Shown: positions 37,981-47,216 of the stretch, in pieces | Position numbering within the stretch: position 1 is the stretch's first letter | How the letters are laid out: the number at the start of each line of letters is the position of its first letter | Assembly (NCBI GenBank): GCA_012522955.1 | Contig: JAAYJK010000017.1 | Coordinates: 1 to 64,000, forward strand | Source of the DNA: Syntrophomonadaceae bacterium | Lineage (GTDB): Bacteria; Bacillota; Syntrophomonadia; Syntrophomonadales; Syntrophomonadaceae | Direction of reading: 5' to 3' | Length of the DNA: 64,000 nt | Position numbers and translations under genes: made by a program | The notes under the pieces: model-generated | What the model was told of the DNA's origin: nothing | What the model saw: the letters and a program-made list of their open reading frames with translations, nothing else | Databases searched by the model: none

Positions 37981-38657
37981 TTCAATTCTCCCGGAGCCAA
38001 ATCTGAAGCAAGCTTACCCTTGTCCAAGCTAATAACCCGCTTATGAGCTGCCTTAACCAATTCCAGAGCATGAGTAGCCATAATTACCGTGGTACCCTTG
38101 CGATTAATGTCAAAAAGAAGCTCCATGATTTCCTGGGCCGTGTTCATATCCAGATTACCGGTGGGTTCATCGGCAATCAACAACAGTGGTCGATTGGTCA
38201 AAGCCCGGGCAATTCCCACTCGTTGCAGCTCCCCTCCGGAAAGTTCATGGGGAAAGGAATTTTCCTTGCCCTGAAGTCCAACCAGCTTAATTACCTCCAA
38301 TACCCGACTTTTTTTATCCCGCTGATTAGCCCCTATCACTTCCATGGCAAAGGCTACATTCTCATATACGGTTTTGCTTTCCAATAGCTTAAAATCTTGA
38401 AATACCACCCCGATGCTGCGACGCAGTATGGGTATATCCCTTTTCTTCATACGCACCAGACTGCGGGAGGCTACGAATATTTGACCTCGACTAGGGTTTT
38501 CTTCCCGGTAGAGCATTTTTATCACGGTAGATTTCCCGGCCCCGCTGGGACCCATAAGGAATACAAATTCTCCTGCATCTATCTTTAATGAAATATCCTC
38601 CAACGCCTTTACTCCATTGGAATATATTTTAGAGACGTTATAAAATTGAACCAGCAT
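37977..38657 (-). CDS. ftsE: Cell-division ATP-binding protein FtsE
   Basis: The 226-residue cytoplasmic ATPase of the FtsEX complex. Walker A GPSGAGKST lies at about 37-45, the ABC signature LSGGELQRVGIARAL near 138, Walker B LLIADEPTGNLD near 160, and the switch His in MATHALELV. The VGVVFQDFKLLESKTVYENVAFAM region matches FtsE more closely than generic importers. ftsE is followed without gap by ftsX and then the EnvC-like gene, forming a division or wall-remodelling unit. A terminator just upstream separates it from the transketolase genes. Confidence 0.96.
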   Translation of the reverse strand: MLVQFYNVSKIYSNGVKALEDISLKIDAGEFVFLMGPSGAGKSTVIKMLYREENPSRGQIFVASRSLVRMKKRDIPILRRSIGVVFQDFKLLESKTVYENVAFAMEVIGANQRDKKSRVLEVIKLVGLQGKENSFPHELSGGELQRVGIARALTNRPLLLIADEPTGNLDMNTAQEIMELLFDINRKGTTVIMATHALELVKAAHKRVISLDKGKLASDLAPGELK

Positions 38658-38680
38658 TAATGTACCTCCAAAAGAATAAA

Positions 38681-38701
38681 AACCACCCTCAAAAGGTGGT
38701 T
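38681..38701 (-). terminator. Intrinsic terminator after the transketolase pair
   Basis: AACCACC (38681-38687) and GGTGGTT (38695-38701) pair around a seven-base loop. On the minus strand the hairpin is followed by TTTTATTC. It lies in the 73-base gap between the transketolase C-half and ftsE. Confidence 0.8.
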
Positions 38702-38730
38702 CTACAAAAATATATAAAATCCTTTTATTT

Positions 38731-39666
38731 TTATTTTATTTCTAGTAAATTCCGGACTTTTTGTACTATGTCCTCTACACCTAGCCCATAATGTTGCAAT
38801 AACTCCTCTGGCCTTCCCGATTGTCCAAACTGATCTTTTATACCCATCCGCAAGACTGGAACCGGATAGTACTCACTGACTATCTCGCAAACTGCACTGC
38901 CCAAACCTCCAATAATACTGTGTTCCTCCACCGTCAATATAGCTCCGGTTTCCTTGGCCTTCTTGATAAGCAGTTCCTGATCCAGTGGTTTTATGGTGTG
39001 CATATCCACTACCGAAACGGAAATACCTTCCCGGCTTAACAACTCCCAGGCCTGTATGGCCCTATCCACCATAATTCCGCAGGCAACTATGGTAGCCTCA
39101 GTTCCAATTTTAAGCTCCACTCCTCGGTCCAGCTCTAGTTTATTATCTTCCGCGTAAACCTGGTCTACCGCCAGTCTCCCCAAGCGCAGATAGGCCGGCC
39201 CCTTCCTATGGTATAATTGCTCTAACAATTGGCCCGTACTAGGTCCATCAGCGGGCACTACTACCCGCATTCCAGGAATAATGCGCATTAAGGCAATATC
39301 CTCCACCGACTGGTGCGATCCACCATCTTCACCTACGGTGATTCCAGCATGGGTAGCACAAATTTTTACGTCCAAAGCAGCATAAGCAATGGAGTTTCTT
39401 ATCTGCTCAAAAGCTCGCCCAGCTGCGAATACGGCAAAGGTACTGGCAAAGACAGTTTTGCCCGCTGCCGCCAAACCAGCCGACATACCCATCATATTTT
39501 GCTCCGCAATCCCGGCATTGATAAATCTTTCCGGAAATACTCGAGCAAACTCTGCCGTTTTAGTGGATTTCGATAAATCAGCATCCAATACTACTATATC
39601 CTGGTGTTGTTTGCCCAGTTCAAGAAGGGCCTTTCCATATGCTTCTCGAGTTGCCTGCTTTTTCAA
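38731..39666 (-). CDS. Transketolase, C-terminal subunit
   Basis: Transketolase moves two-carbon units between sugar phosphates in the pentose phosphate pathway. This 311-residue protein is the pyrimidine-binding and C-terminal half, with FINAGIAEQNMMGMSAGLAAAGK (the catalytic Glu of the TPP site), CATHAGITVGEDGGSHQSVEDIALMR and a transketolase C-domain from about 190. The N-terminal half is encoded by the gene 40 bases upstream, so the enzyme is a split two-subunit form common in Clostridia and archaea. Both halves are complete, so this is not a frameshift. Confidence 0.93.
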   Translation of the reverse strand: MKKQATREAYGKALLELGKQHQDIVVLDADLSKSTKTAEFARVFPERFINAGIAEQNMMGMSAGLAAAGKTVFASTFAVFAAGRAFEQIRNSIAYAALDVKICATHAGITVGEDGGSHQSVEDIALMRIIPGMRVVVPADGPSTGQLLEQLYHRKGPAYLRLGRLAVDQVYAEDNKLELDRGVELKIGTEATIVACGIMVDRAIQAWELLSREGISVSVVDMHTIKPLDQELLIKKAKETGAILTVEEHSIIGGLGSAVCEIVSEYYPVPVLRMGIKDQFGQSGRPEELLQHYGLGVEDIVQKVRNLLEIK

Positions 39667-39706
39667 GAGCCAATTCCTCCTATTCCAAGTCCAGCTGTTA
39701 TAATAC

Positions 39707-40534
39707 TCAAACCAGCTCAGCCAGTGCTTTATCCATTTCTTCGCGATTGGGAGCAGTCCCGTGCCATTCCACTCTATCTTCCATAAAGGAGCATCCTTTA
39801 CCCTTGGTAGTAGCTGCTACTATAACTACCGGTTGTCCCTTCACCCGTCGAGCTTGATTGAGAGCTTCCATAATATCAGGAATATGGTGCCCATCTACCT
39901 CTATTACATGCCAGCCAAAAGCTCGGAACTTGTCGCTTATGGGCTCAGGCGATAATACTTCGCTTATTTTGCCATCTATCTGCAATCCATTATGATCTAC
40001 AAAGAGCAATAGATTGTCCAGTTTATAGTGAGCAGCTGCCATACTGGCTTCCCACACCATACCTTCTTCCAGCTCCCCGTCTCCTACCATGACATAGACC
40101 CGGTGGGGTTTTTTATCAATTTTCCCTGCCAAAGCCATTCCTACCGCCCAGGAGATTCCTTGCCCCAGTGAGCCAGTAGAAGCCTCCACTCCGGCCAGTT
40201 TTCTCATGTCCGGATGACCCTGTAAAGGGCTTCCCAGTTTTCTCAGAGTCATTAATTGTTCGGTAGGAAAAAATCCCCGTTCAGCCAGGGCCGCATATAA
40301 TACCGGTGCCGCATGCCCCTTGCTCAATACAAAGCGGTCACGGTTTTCCCAGTCCGGATTAGCCGGATCCAGGTTCATTTCCCAGAAATAAAGGCAGGCT
40401 ACTATGTCAGAAGCACTTAAGGATCCTCCAGTATGCCCTGAACCCGCGGCACTAAGCATAGTCACGATATGCCTTCTAATAGCCAGAGCTTTTTCTTTTA
40501 CCTGCAGTACTGCTCGATCATTTATTTCTCTCAC
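39707..40534 (-). CDS. Transketolase, N-terminal subunit
   Basis: The 275-residue TPP-binding half of a split transketolase. It has the HTGGSLSASDIVACLYF motif with substrate-contacting His (about 36), the DRFVLSKGHAAPVLYA loop, and the thiamine diphosphate/Mg motif GDGELEEGMVWEA ... DHNGLQIDG. It begins 15 bases after the prfB stop and is followed by the C-terminal subunit. The joint product supplies pentose phosphates from glycolytic intermediates, fitting an organism without an obvious oxidative pentose pathway here. Confidence 0.93.
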   Translation of the reverse strand: MREINDRAVLQVKEKALAIRRHIVTMLSAAGSGHTGGSLSASDIVACLYFWEMNLDPANPDWENRDRFVLSKGHAAPVLYAALAERGFFPTEQLMTLRKLGSPLQGHPDMRKLAGVEASTGSLGQGISWAVGMALAGKIDKKPHRVYVMVGDGELEEGMVWEASMAAAHYKLDNLLLFVDHNGLQIDGKISEVLSPEPISDKFRAFGWHVIEVDGHHIPDIMEALNQARRVKGQPVVIVAATTKGKGCSFMEDRVEWHGTAPNREEMDKALAELV

Positions 40535-40549
40535 TTTATCCTCCCTCTG

Positions 40550-41654
40550 CTATCTGTTTTTGGAGCTAAGGCTGGCATAGATGAATTCATCTAGCTCTCC
40601 ATCCAGTACCGCCTGCACATTACCAGTTTCAATCCCGGTACGATGATCTTTTATCAGGTTAAACGGGTTCAGGGTGTAAGTCCTGATCTGACTGCCCCAG
40701 GCTATCTCTTTATGCTCGCCTTTCAAACCCTCCCGATTATTCTCCATTTCTTTCTGTTTCCTTTCATATAAGCGGGCGGTTAAAATCTTCATGGCCGCCA
40801 TACGGTTGGAAAGCTGAGATCTTTCATTCTGACACTGCACCACTATACCAGTAGGCAAATGGGTGACGCGTACTGCCGAATCGGTTTTATTGACATGTTG
40901 TCCCCCAGCTCCTCCAGAGCGGTAGGTATCTATACGCAAATCTTCGCTATTAATTTCTACCTCTACTTCTTCATCAATATCCGGCATAACCGATAGAGAT
41001 GCAAATGAGGTATGGCGACGGCCAGACGAATCAAAGGGCGACACCCTGATTAGTCGATGTACTCCCTGTTCACATTTCAATTTGCCATAGGCAAAATTGC
41101 CGGCTACTAAAAAAGTAACACTCTTTATTCCGGCTTCATCCCCAGCCAAGAGATCCATAATCTGAACCTGGCAGTCTGACCTCTCCGCCCAGCGGGTATA
41201 CATCCGCAACAACATTTCCACCCAATCCTGAGCCTCGGTACCACCTGCCCCTGCATGCAGGGATACAATGGCATGGTTGCGGTCATGCTCACCGGAAAAT
41301 AAAAACAGGAGCTCAAATTCTCTAAATTTCTCCTGTGCCCTTTCCAGTTCTTTGATAGTTTCTTCAATTAGTTCCTTTTCATTTTCGGCTTCGGCAATTT
41401 CCAACATATCCTGAATGTATCCTATACTACTATACATTTCCTGGTGTTGCTTTACGATATCCTGCAGTTCACTTATTTCCTTTAGTATGGACTGAGCCTG
41501 CTGGTTATCATCCCAGAAACCTAGTTTTATTGTCTTTTCCTGTAATATCTCAATCTGTTCTTTTTTCCCTTCCAGGTCAAAGAGAAGCCCTCATTTCATG
41601 CAGACGGCCTATCATATAAGCGCAAAGGCCCTGGGGATCTTCTATCAAAACCAT
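40550..41654 (-). CDS. prfB: Peptide chain release factor 2, programmed +1 frameshift
   Basis: RF2 releases proteins at UGA and UAA codons. The gene is in two frames. A 25-codon first frame starts at ATG 41654 (AGGAGG just upstream) and stops at TGA 41579-41577 inside AGGGCTTCTCTTTGAC; ribosomes shift +1 at CTT to continue as D-L-E-G into the main frame, which ends at 40550. The total is about 367 residues. The stop-codon-reading SPF tripeptide (LIRVSPFDSSG) and the GGQ catalytic loop (SGGAGGQHVNK) are present. Low RF2 favours the shift, so the gene regulates itself. It sits between secA and the transketolase pair. Confidence 0.96.
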
Positions 41655-41932
41655 CTCCTCCTATCTGCTTAATTAATACTTGCTGTAGTATGCCGGGGCT
41701 GAATAGTATTTTTAAACAATGAGAATCGCCCTCGACTGTCTCCTGATAATAGACTTACATATATTAATACCATTATTATCCCTTACCATCAGTATATACT
41801 CATATCTTTTCCACTGTATTAAGTTAGCATCGGTTGATATATTTGTCAAATGCTATATAAATAAAGCGCCCCGCCCAGGCTAGGGCCGGTAAACAATGAT
41901 TCCAAGTCCATCCAGATGGAATCACTCTCTGC

Positions 41933-44431
41933 TTAATCCCCTTGGCCGCAACAATGTTTGTACTTTTTCCCGCTACCGCAGGGGCAGGGCTGATTGCGCC
42001 CGATTTTCTTATCCCGGCGTACCGGCTTCTTGATTTTTTCTTCATTGTGGCTGGTGCTTATTTTCCTTTCTTCTGGATTCTGTACCACCTTAAGCCTCAA
42101 TATATAGCGCACTACGTCCTCTTTGATGCTGTAAACCATGGATTGGAAGGCATCATAGGCTTCAAATTTGTACTCTACCAAAGGATCCTTTTGTCCATAA
42201 GCTCTAAGGGAAATTCCATTCCTGAGCTGATCCATGGCATCAATGTGATCCATCCACTTCTGGTCAATAATCCTTAACAAGAGAGCCTTTTCCAACTGCC
42301 TCATTACCTCTGCTCCCATTTCCTGTTCCCGAGCCTGGTACAAGGCCTGGGTGCGTTCAGCCAGGAATTCCTTGGCCTCTGCTGCGGTAAGGCCTAGGAG
42401 GTCCTCACTGCCAAAATCAGGTGCTGGTATCAAGGATTGTTCTATATAGGTCATCATGCCAGCAAGGTCCCAATCATCTGAGTACTTGGCTTCACCGGCA
42501 AAACTATCCACTATTCCATCCACCACATCATCGATCATGCCTCTAACTGTTTCCTGCAGGTCCTCTCCCAAAAGCACTTTATAGCGCTCTCCATAAATTA
42601 CCCCACGTTGCTGGTTAATAACATCGTCATATTCCAATACGTTTTTACGGATACTGAAGTTGCGATTCTCGACTTTCTTCTGGGCATTTTCAATTCCCCG
42701 GCTGACTATATTGTTTTCAATGGGCATATCGTCATCCATGCCCAGACGATCCATAACTCCCTCTATTGTAGCGGCCCCAAACAGCCTCATCAAATCGTCT
42801 TCCAGGGATACATAAAACCTGGATTCTCCTCTATCCCCCTGCCGGCCTGAGCGCCCTCGCAACTGGTTATCTATCCGACGGGATTCATGCCTTTCTGTTC
42901 CCAAAACATACAAACCGCCCAGTCCTTTGACTCCTTCTCCTAGCACTATATCGGTCCCACGCCCAGCCATATTGGTGGCTATGGTAACCATCCCTTTCTG
43001 CCCGGCCTGGGCAATGATCTGGGCTTCTTTTTCATGGTATTTGGCATTCAGCACTTGATGCGGTACTCCTCGCTTGCCCAGCATGGAACTCAGTAGCTCG
43101 GATTTCTCTATGGAAATAGTTCCCACCAGTACCGGCTGCCCTTGTTTATGGCGCTCCACTATATCGTTGACTACCGCCGTAAATTTCCCCATCTCGCTAC
43201 GATATATGATGTCCGGCTGGTCTTCCCTTATCATGGGCTGATGGGTGGGTATTACCACTACATCCATATTGTAAATTTTCTTGAATTCGGCTTCTTCTGT
43301 TTCAGCGGTACCAGTCATACCGGCTAGCTTTTTATACATACGAAAATAATTCTGGAAGGTTATAGTAGCCAGGGTCTGAGATTCTTTTTCTATCTTTACC
43401 CCCTCTTTAGCTTCTATGGCCTGGTGCAAGCCATCGCTGTAACGACGTCCAAACATCAAGCGACCGGTAAATTCGTCTACTATTATTACCTGCTCATCTT
43501 TTACCACATAGTCCCGGTCCCTTTTCATCAAGCTATGAGCTTTCAGCCCCTGGTTGATATGATGAGCCAGTTCCATATTCTCCGACAGATTATCGATATG
43601 AAAATACTGTTCCACCTTTTGTACCCCTTCCTCGGTCAAGGTGGAAACATGGGCTTTTTCGTCTACCATATAATCTTCCTCAGCTTTTAAACGGGGAACA
43701 AATTTGGCTATCTGATAGTAAAGACTGGTGGGTTTATCTCCTTCCCCGGAAATAATCAAAGGAGTGCGAGCCTCGTCAATTAATATGGAGTCCACTTCGT
43801 CTATGATGGCATAGTTCAGTGGCCCCTGCACCCGGTTTTCCTGGCTAACCGCCATATTATCGCGCAGATAGTCAAATCCATATTCATTGTTGGTTCCGTA
43901 AATAATATCACAGGCATAGGCCTCCCTTTTAGCAGCTGGGGTCATGCCATGAACTACCAAACCTACAGTCAAACCACAGTATTCATAGACCGGCTGCATC
44001 CACTCCCGGTCACGGCTGGCCAGGTAATCATTAACGGTAACGATATGAACCCCTTTTCCTTCCAAGGCATTTAAATATGCGGGCAAGGTGGCCACCAGGG
44101 TCTTACCTTCCCCGGTTTTCATTTCCGAAATACGCCCGTCATGCAGCACCATTCCACCTATTAACTGTACATCGAAGTGCCTCATGCTCAGAGTACGGCG
44201 GGAAGCTTCACGAACCAGGGCAAAGGCCTCGGGCAATATATCATCCAAAGATGCTCCGTCTCTTAGCCTTTTCCGAAACTCTTCGGTCTGCCGGGGAAAG
44301 TCTTCCGGCTTTAGTTGTTCATATTTGGATTCCAGGACATTTATAGCATCCACCCGTTTTCGATAACGCTTTACTTCCTTTTCATTATCATCCAAAATAT
44401 TCTTTAGAAAATTCTTCAACATTTTTTTCAT
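41933..44431 (-). CDS. secA: Preprotein translocase ATPase SecA
   Basis: SecA drives secretory proteins through SecYEG. The 832-residue protein has the DEAD-motor pieces [34 protein letters not shown] and [11 protein letters not shown], the preprotein cross-linking region in between, and a C-terminal zinc motif [13 protein letters not shown] that binds SecB or ribosomes. The frame is open back to 44482, but ATG 44431 ([11 protein letters not shown]) fits family starts and has AAGGAAAGG upstream; the extra 17 residues overlap a terminator hairpin. It is flanked by hpf upstream and prfB downstream, as in Bacillus. Confidence 0.97.
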   Translation of the reverse strand: MKKMLKNFLKNILDDNEKEVKRYRKRVDAINVLESKYEQLKPEDFPRQTEEFRKRLRDGASLDDILPEAFALVREASRRTLSMRHFDVQLIGGMVLHDGRISEMKTGEGKTLVATLPAYLNALEGKGVHIVTVNDYLASRDREWMQPVYEYCGLTVGLVVHGMTPAAKREAYACDIIYGTNNEYGFDYLRDNMAVSQENRVQGPLNYAIIDEVDSILIDEARTPLIISGEGDKPTSLYYQIAKFVPRLKAEEDYMVDEKAHVSTLTEEGVQKVEQYFHIDNLSENMELAHHINQGLKAHSLMKRDRDYVVKDEQVIIVDEFTGRLMFGRRYSDGLHQAIEAKEGVKIEKESQTLATITFQNYFRMYKKLAGMTGTAETEEAEFKKIYNMDVVVIPTHQPMIREDQPDIIYRSEMGKFTAVVNDIVERHKQGQPVLVGTISIEKSELLSSMLGKRGVPHQVLNAKYHEKEAQIIAQAGQKGMVTIATNMAGRGTDIVLGEGVKGLGGLYVLGTERHESRRIDNQLRGRSGRQGDRGESRFYVSLEDDLMRLFGAATIEGVMDRLGMDDDMPIENNIVSRGIENAQKKVENRNFSIRKNVLEYDDVINQQRGVIYGERYKVLLGEDLQETVRGMIDDVVDGIVDSFAGEAKYSDDWDLAGMMTYIEQSLIPAPDFGSEDLLGLTAAEAKEFLAERTQALYQAREQEMGAEVMRQLEKALLLRIIDQKWMDHIDAMDQLRNGISLRAYGQKDPLVEYKFEAYDAFQSMVYSIKEDVVRYILRLKVVQNPEERKISTSHNEEKIKKPVRRDKKIGRNQPCPCGSGKKYKHCCGQGD

Positions 44432-44444
44432 CTGCCTTTCCTTA

Positions 44445-44471
44445 AAAAAAGAAGGAACCAATTGGCTCCTT
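44445..44471 (-). terminator. Terminator between hpf and secA
   Basis: AAGGA-CCAATTGG-TCCTT-type arms (44452-44471, one mismatch) form a hairpin that on the minus strand is followed by seven T (44450-44444). It follows hpf and ends just upstream of the secA ribosome binding site, so it may stop hpf transcripts or attenuate read-through into secA. Confidence 0.75.
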
Positions 44472-44526
44472 TCCTCAAGCAAAAGATTAATTTTATCTTA
44501 GCACTTTTTTGAACTACTCTTCAACT

Positions 44527-45084
44527 CTAGTCAAAATGAGGTTCAATCAGACCATAATTACAGTCTTTTCTTTTATACACCACGTTGACTTCATCGGTTT
44601 TGGCATTAAAAAATACAAAAAAGTTATGCCCTAACAGGTTCATTTGCATTATTGCTTCTTCTTCATCCATTGGTTTTAGAGCGAATCTCTTGGTTCTCAC
44701 AATATTAAAGGCCTCGGCTGATGCAGTATGGGCCCCTTTGCTTTTAAGCTCTTTTTCTATCTCTTCTTTCATGTTTTTTCTGAATCCGGCTCCCCTGGTT
44801 TTCCTATACAGTTTAGTCCGATATTTATTAATCTGTTTTTCCAGTTTTTCTTCAACCAGGTCGATAGAACTATACATATTGTCGGTAGATTCTTCTCCCC
44901 TAAGAATCATGCCATTGAGGGGTATGGTTACCTCTACCTTATGTCCCTCACTGTCTACAGAAAGGGCAACCTGAGCCTCTTTTACATCATCAAAATACTT
45001 TTCTAACTTGGAAAGACGTTTGGTGGTATAATCCTTGAGTGCATCGGTGACTTCTATGTTTTTTCCCCTGATGTCGAGTTTCAT
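44527..45084 (-). CDS. hpf: Ribosome hibernation promoting factor, long form
   Basis: Long HPF silences ribosomes in stationary phase by pairing them into 100S dimers. The 185-residue product has the N-terminal S30AE domain (about 1-100, MKLDIRGKNIEVTDALKDY) and the C-terminal dimerisation domain (about 128-185, IVRTKRFALKPMDEEEAIMQMNLLGHNFFVF). The length and two-domain layout mark the long type typical of Firmicutes. It lies directly upstream of secA, conserved synteny. ATG 45084 follows GGAAAGGAG. The upstream region holds A/T-rich sequence but no promoter I can name with confidence. Confidence 0.96.
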   Translation of the reverse strand: MKLDIRGKNIEVTDALKDYTTKRLSKLEKYFDDVKEAQVALSVDSEGHKVEVTIPLNGMILRGEESTDNMYSSIDLVEEKLEKQINKYRTKLYRKTRGAGFRKNMKEEIEKELKSKGAHTASAEAFNIVRTKRFALKPMDEEEAIMQMNLLGHNFFVFFNAKTDEVNVVYKRKDCNYGLIEPHFD

Positions 45085-45442
45085 ATGACCACTCCTTTCC
45101 CGATGTTGTACTTATATTTTATACCAGGTCTACACTTTTCTCTACTACAAAACACAATACTTATAAGTAGTATGTGCATTAATAGTATAATTATGGGGAT
45201 TAATTAAGGTGTCAGACAATAACTTATCCTGAGATCCATACTTAACGGTGCAAGTCTGTAGGGGCCACCTGTGGTCGCCCGCCCGCAATTATCACCGATT
45301 TCCGTGCATATTCTTTATATGTGGGTAATGTCGGGATTAACATTTTCGTGTGAACTTACTTATAAACAAATTTATGGGGCCAAAGTACTAATAACTCAGT
45401 ATCTGACCCCATGATCGATTTCAGAAAATATATTTTTATATA
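45085..45442. other. Gene-free interval upstream of hpf
   Basis: The 358 bases contain the hpf leader and presumably its promoter, a 12-base palindrome TACTTATAAGTA near 45160, and one degenerate copy of the palindromic repeat family at 45257-45355. There is no open frame with a ribosome binding site. Confidence 0.55.
45257..45355. repeat. Composite palindromic repeat, diverged copy C
   Basis: CTGTAGGGGCCACC-TGT-GGTCGCCCGCCCG (45257 onward) is an imperfect version of the GGGCGACC / GGTCGCCC palindrome at 16.5 kb, with two bases lost in one arm. About 65 bases later comes ATTTTCGTGTGAACTTA, matching the right-hand end of the copy at 46.9 kb. It therefore looks like a diverged composite element. 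Confidence 0.6.
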
Positions 45443-45733
45443 CTAAATAGCGTCTTCCTCTTTCATCTGTTGGAAACACTGTAAACAGTATACTGGCCTG
45501 TCTTCCACCGGTTTAAATGGTACCTGGGTTTCCTGCCCACACCTGGCACAGGTGGTGTCAAACATCTGGCGAGGACCCCGTTCGCTTCGACCAGCTCTAC
45601 GCTGAGTTCTGCATTCTTTACAGCGTTTCGGTTCATTTTGGAAACCCTTCTCATGGTAAAATTCCTGCTCACCAGCACTGAAGATAAATTCTTGCCCACA
45701 GTCCTGACAAATTAACGTTTTGTCTTCAAACAT
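45443..45733 (-). CDS. Small zinc-ribbon protein
   Basis: A 96-residue cytoplasmic protein with paired CxxC motifs: CQDC (14-17), CKEC near 40 and CARC / CLQC near 64 and 84, enough for two zinc ribbons. The part FIFSAGEQEFYHEKGFQNEPKRCKECR is typical of the probable zinc-ribbon family (zf_Tbcl-like) widespread in Clostridia, which may bind nucleic acid; function unknown. It lies alone between the comF and hpf genes with about 140 bases upstream. The start ATG 45733 is the only suitable one. Confidence 0.82.
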   Translation of the reverse strand: MFEDKTLICQDCGQEFIFSAGEQEFYHEKGFQNEPKRCKECRTQRRAGRSERGPRQMFDTTCARCGQETQVPFKPVEDRPVYCLQCFQQMKEEDAI

Positions 45734-45872
45734 TGAAATCCCTCACTTTGTATGATTTTGCCCCAGGTCAAGCGGAAATGTTTCTGCAGCTTCCTGCCGA
45801 CCCGTATTGCATATTATAAAGCTCTAAAATCAAAATAGCAAGGAATCCTGTAAGCTGTAAGGGCTTGGTTTC

Positions 45873-46598
45873 CTAATATCCGCTGCCCGTAGCCCAGGTT
45901 ATAACCCCAACGCTTTCAGCACCAGCTTCCAGCAAGACACGCGTACACTCCCGGATGGTTGACCCGGTAGTGTATACATCATCAACCAGCAGGACGTTTT
46001 TGCCATCAACTTTAGTCGGATCAGTTACTTCAAAAGCACATAAAAGGTTTTCCACTCTTTCCTCCCGGGTTAGTTCTCTTTGGGAAGGGGTTTCCTTTAT
46101 TCGCCTTAACAGGTGGGGATACATACATCTTTTCAAGATCTTGCTGATCTGTTTGGCCAGCAATTCAGACTGATTAAAACCTCTTTGCTTCAAGTTGCCC
46201 TTGGAAATGGGTACCGGTACTATAATGTCTATAGGCCAGAAAGCAGGCTCTTCAATTACCACTTCCCCCATCATATCTCCCATTTTTATGCTCATATAGC
46301 GACGGCATAAAAATTTTAAAACTTTCACCGCTTTACGCAGCTTATCGTTACAGTATGGTCCTACCGCTCGAGCAATTTTAAATTCCGGGGGGTTATCCCG
46401 GCATTCAGCACAGCAACTTGCCTCCGGCACATCCAGGTATTTGCCGCATTTTCGGCAAATTGGACGGCTGTTTTGGGTACTAATTATTTCATTCTGGCAC
46501 TGCTGACACCAAGGACGGCGACTGTGAAATCTTCCTTTTTCTCGACATAGGCTGCATTCATTTACTGGAAATAGGATGTCCATAAGAATATTCTCCAT
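45873..46598 (-). CDS. comF: ComF-family phosphoribosyltransferase-like protein
   Basis: ComF proteins assist DNA uptake in competent bacteria, though many non-competent species keep them. The product has an N-terminal zinc-finger region (CSLC, CQQC, CRKC, CAEC over about 13-70) and a C-terminal PRTase-like domain with NVLLVDDVYTTGSTIRECTRVL, the PRPP-binding loop. The GTG at 46616 overlaps the ribosome binding site GAGGTGG, so ATG 46598 is taken as the start, giving 241 residues. No other competence genes are nearby. It is a single-gene unit behind its own upstream terminator. Confidence 0.88.
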   Translation of the reverse strand: MENILMDILFPVNECSLCREKGRFHSRRPWCQQCQNEIISTQNSRPICRKCGKYLDVPEASCCAECRDNPPEFKIARAVGPYCNDKLRKAVKVLKFLCRRYMSIKMGDMMGEVVIEEPAFWPIDIIVPVPISKGNLKQRGFNQSELLAKQISKILKRCMYPHLLRRIKETPSQRELTREERVENLLCAFEVTDPTKVDGKNVLLVDDVYTTGSTIRECTRVLLEAGAESVGVITWATGSGY

Positions 46599-46633
46599 TG
46601 CCCCCACCTCAAACACTTTTTCCTATCTAAGGC

Positions 46634-46676
46634 AAAAATCGTATGAAAGCAACCCCCTCCAGCCTTTGCATACGAT
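46634..46676 (-). terminator. Intrinsic terminator upstream of comF
   Basis: ATCGTATG (46638-46645) pairs with CATACGAT (46669-46676), extended by AAAG/CTTT with one bulge; on the minus strand the hairpin is followed by TTTTTGCC. It ends transcription coming from the small-protein/degU direction before comF. Between it and 46835 I see no feature. Confidence 0.7.
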
Positions 46677-46834
46677 CTTGTTTCTTATTTAATCATAACC
46701 CATATCCTGTTTTTTTTCACTGTATACTAAGCAAGTTGAAGGTTTTTAAACACTTTCTAACTCCCACATCCATACATTGTAACTTCCCGTCTTTCCTTAT
46801 AAACCCCCCTGATCAAGGAACAAGAGCGAGTATG

Positions 46835-46942
46835 ATTTTTTGGCTATGCCTGATACTGGCGGTCAAAGACCGCCCCTACAATTCTTTGGCGATCACTGGC
46901 ACTGGGTATATCCAAGTAAACCATTTTCGTGTGAACTTATAT
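46835..46942. repeat. Composite palindromic intergenic repeat, copy B
   Basis: Same order of parts as the copy at 1291-1390: T-rich stretch with CTATGCC, perfect palindrome GGCGGTC-AAA-GACCGCC (46858-46874), CCTACAATTCTTTGGCGAT, and 52 bases later CGTGTGAACTTAT. Its end overlaps the 3' end of the small membrane protein gene at 46937, so it may have supplied that gene's last codons. Confidence 0.8.
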
Positions 46943-47146
46943 ATTTTGATCTAAACTTAACTTTGGCCAAGGGTTAATTTGACATAAAATTTCTCTTGGT
47001 TGGCCTTCTATATCATTTTCTTCATTTAATGGCATACAAAGACGCTGGCTGGGAGAAGGGGATTTTCTCTGCTTGCTCCCATGAATCAAAACCATCATAA
47101 TGGTCATCCAGATGGCAAAACATAGGATTTTAAGACAAACAGCCAC
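46937..47146 (-). CDS. Small membrane protein of unknown function
   Basis: A 69-residue frame starting with GTG 47146 has a strong AAAAGGAGG eight bases upstream, the best ribosome binding site in the area. Residues about 3-22 (VCLKILCFAIWMTIMMVLIH) form one hydrophobic helix, followed by a polar tail with Lys, Ser, Pro and Glu. It starts 70 bases after the DegU-like gene and could be cotranscribed with it. No family is recognised. Its last codons run into a dispersed repeat, so the tail may be altered. The ribosome binding site makes translation plausible. Confidence 0.5.
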   Translation of the reverse strand: MAVCLKILCFAIWMTIMMVLIHGSKQRKSPSPSQRLCMPLNEENDIEGQPREILCQINPWPKLSLDQNI

Positions 47147-47216
47147 AAAAAGAACCTCCTTTTAGCCAGTTTATATATAATATGCGGCGTGGAGGTCAGT
47201 TGATTACTTCTTTTAA

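Noticed and set aside
38731-40534. Transketolase broken by a frameshift
   Set aside because: Each half has its own start, ribosome binding site and complete domain; split transketolases are a normal form.
46643-46954. 103-codon plus-strand frame between comF and the degU region
   Set aside because: It runs across a terminator and a dispersed repeat, has no ribosome binding site, and its length is explained by chance.
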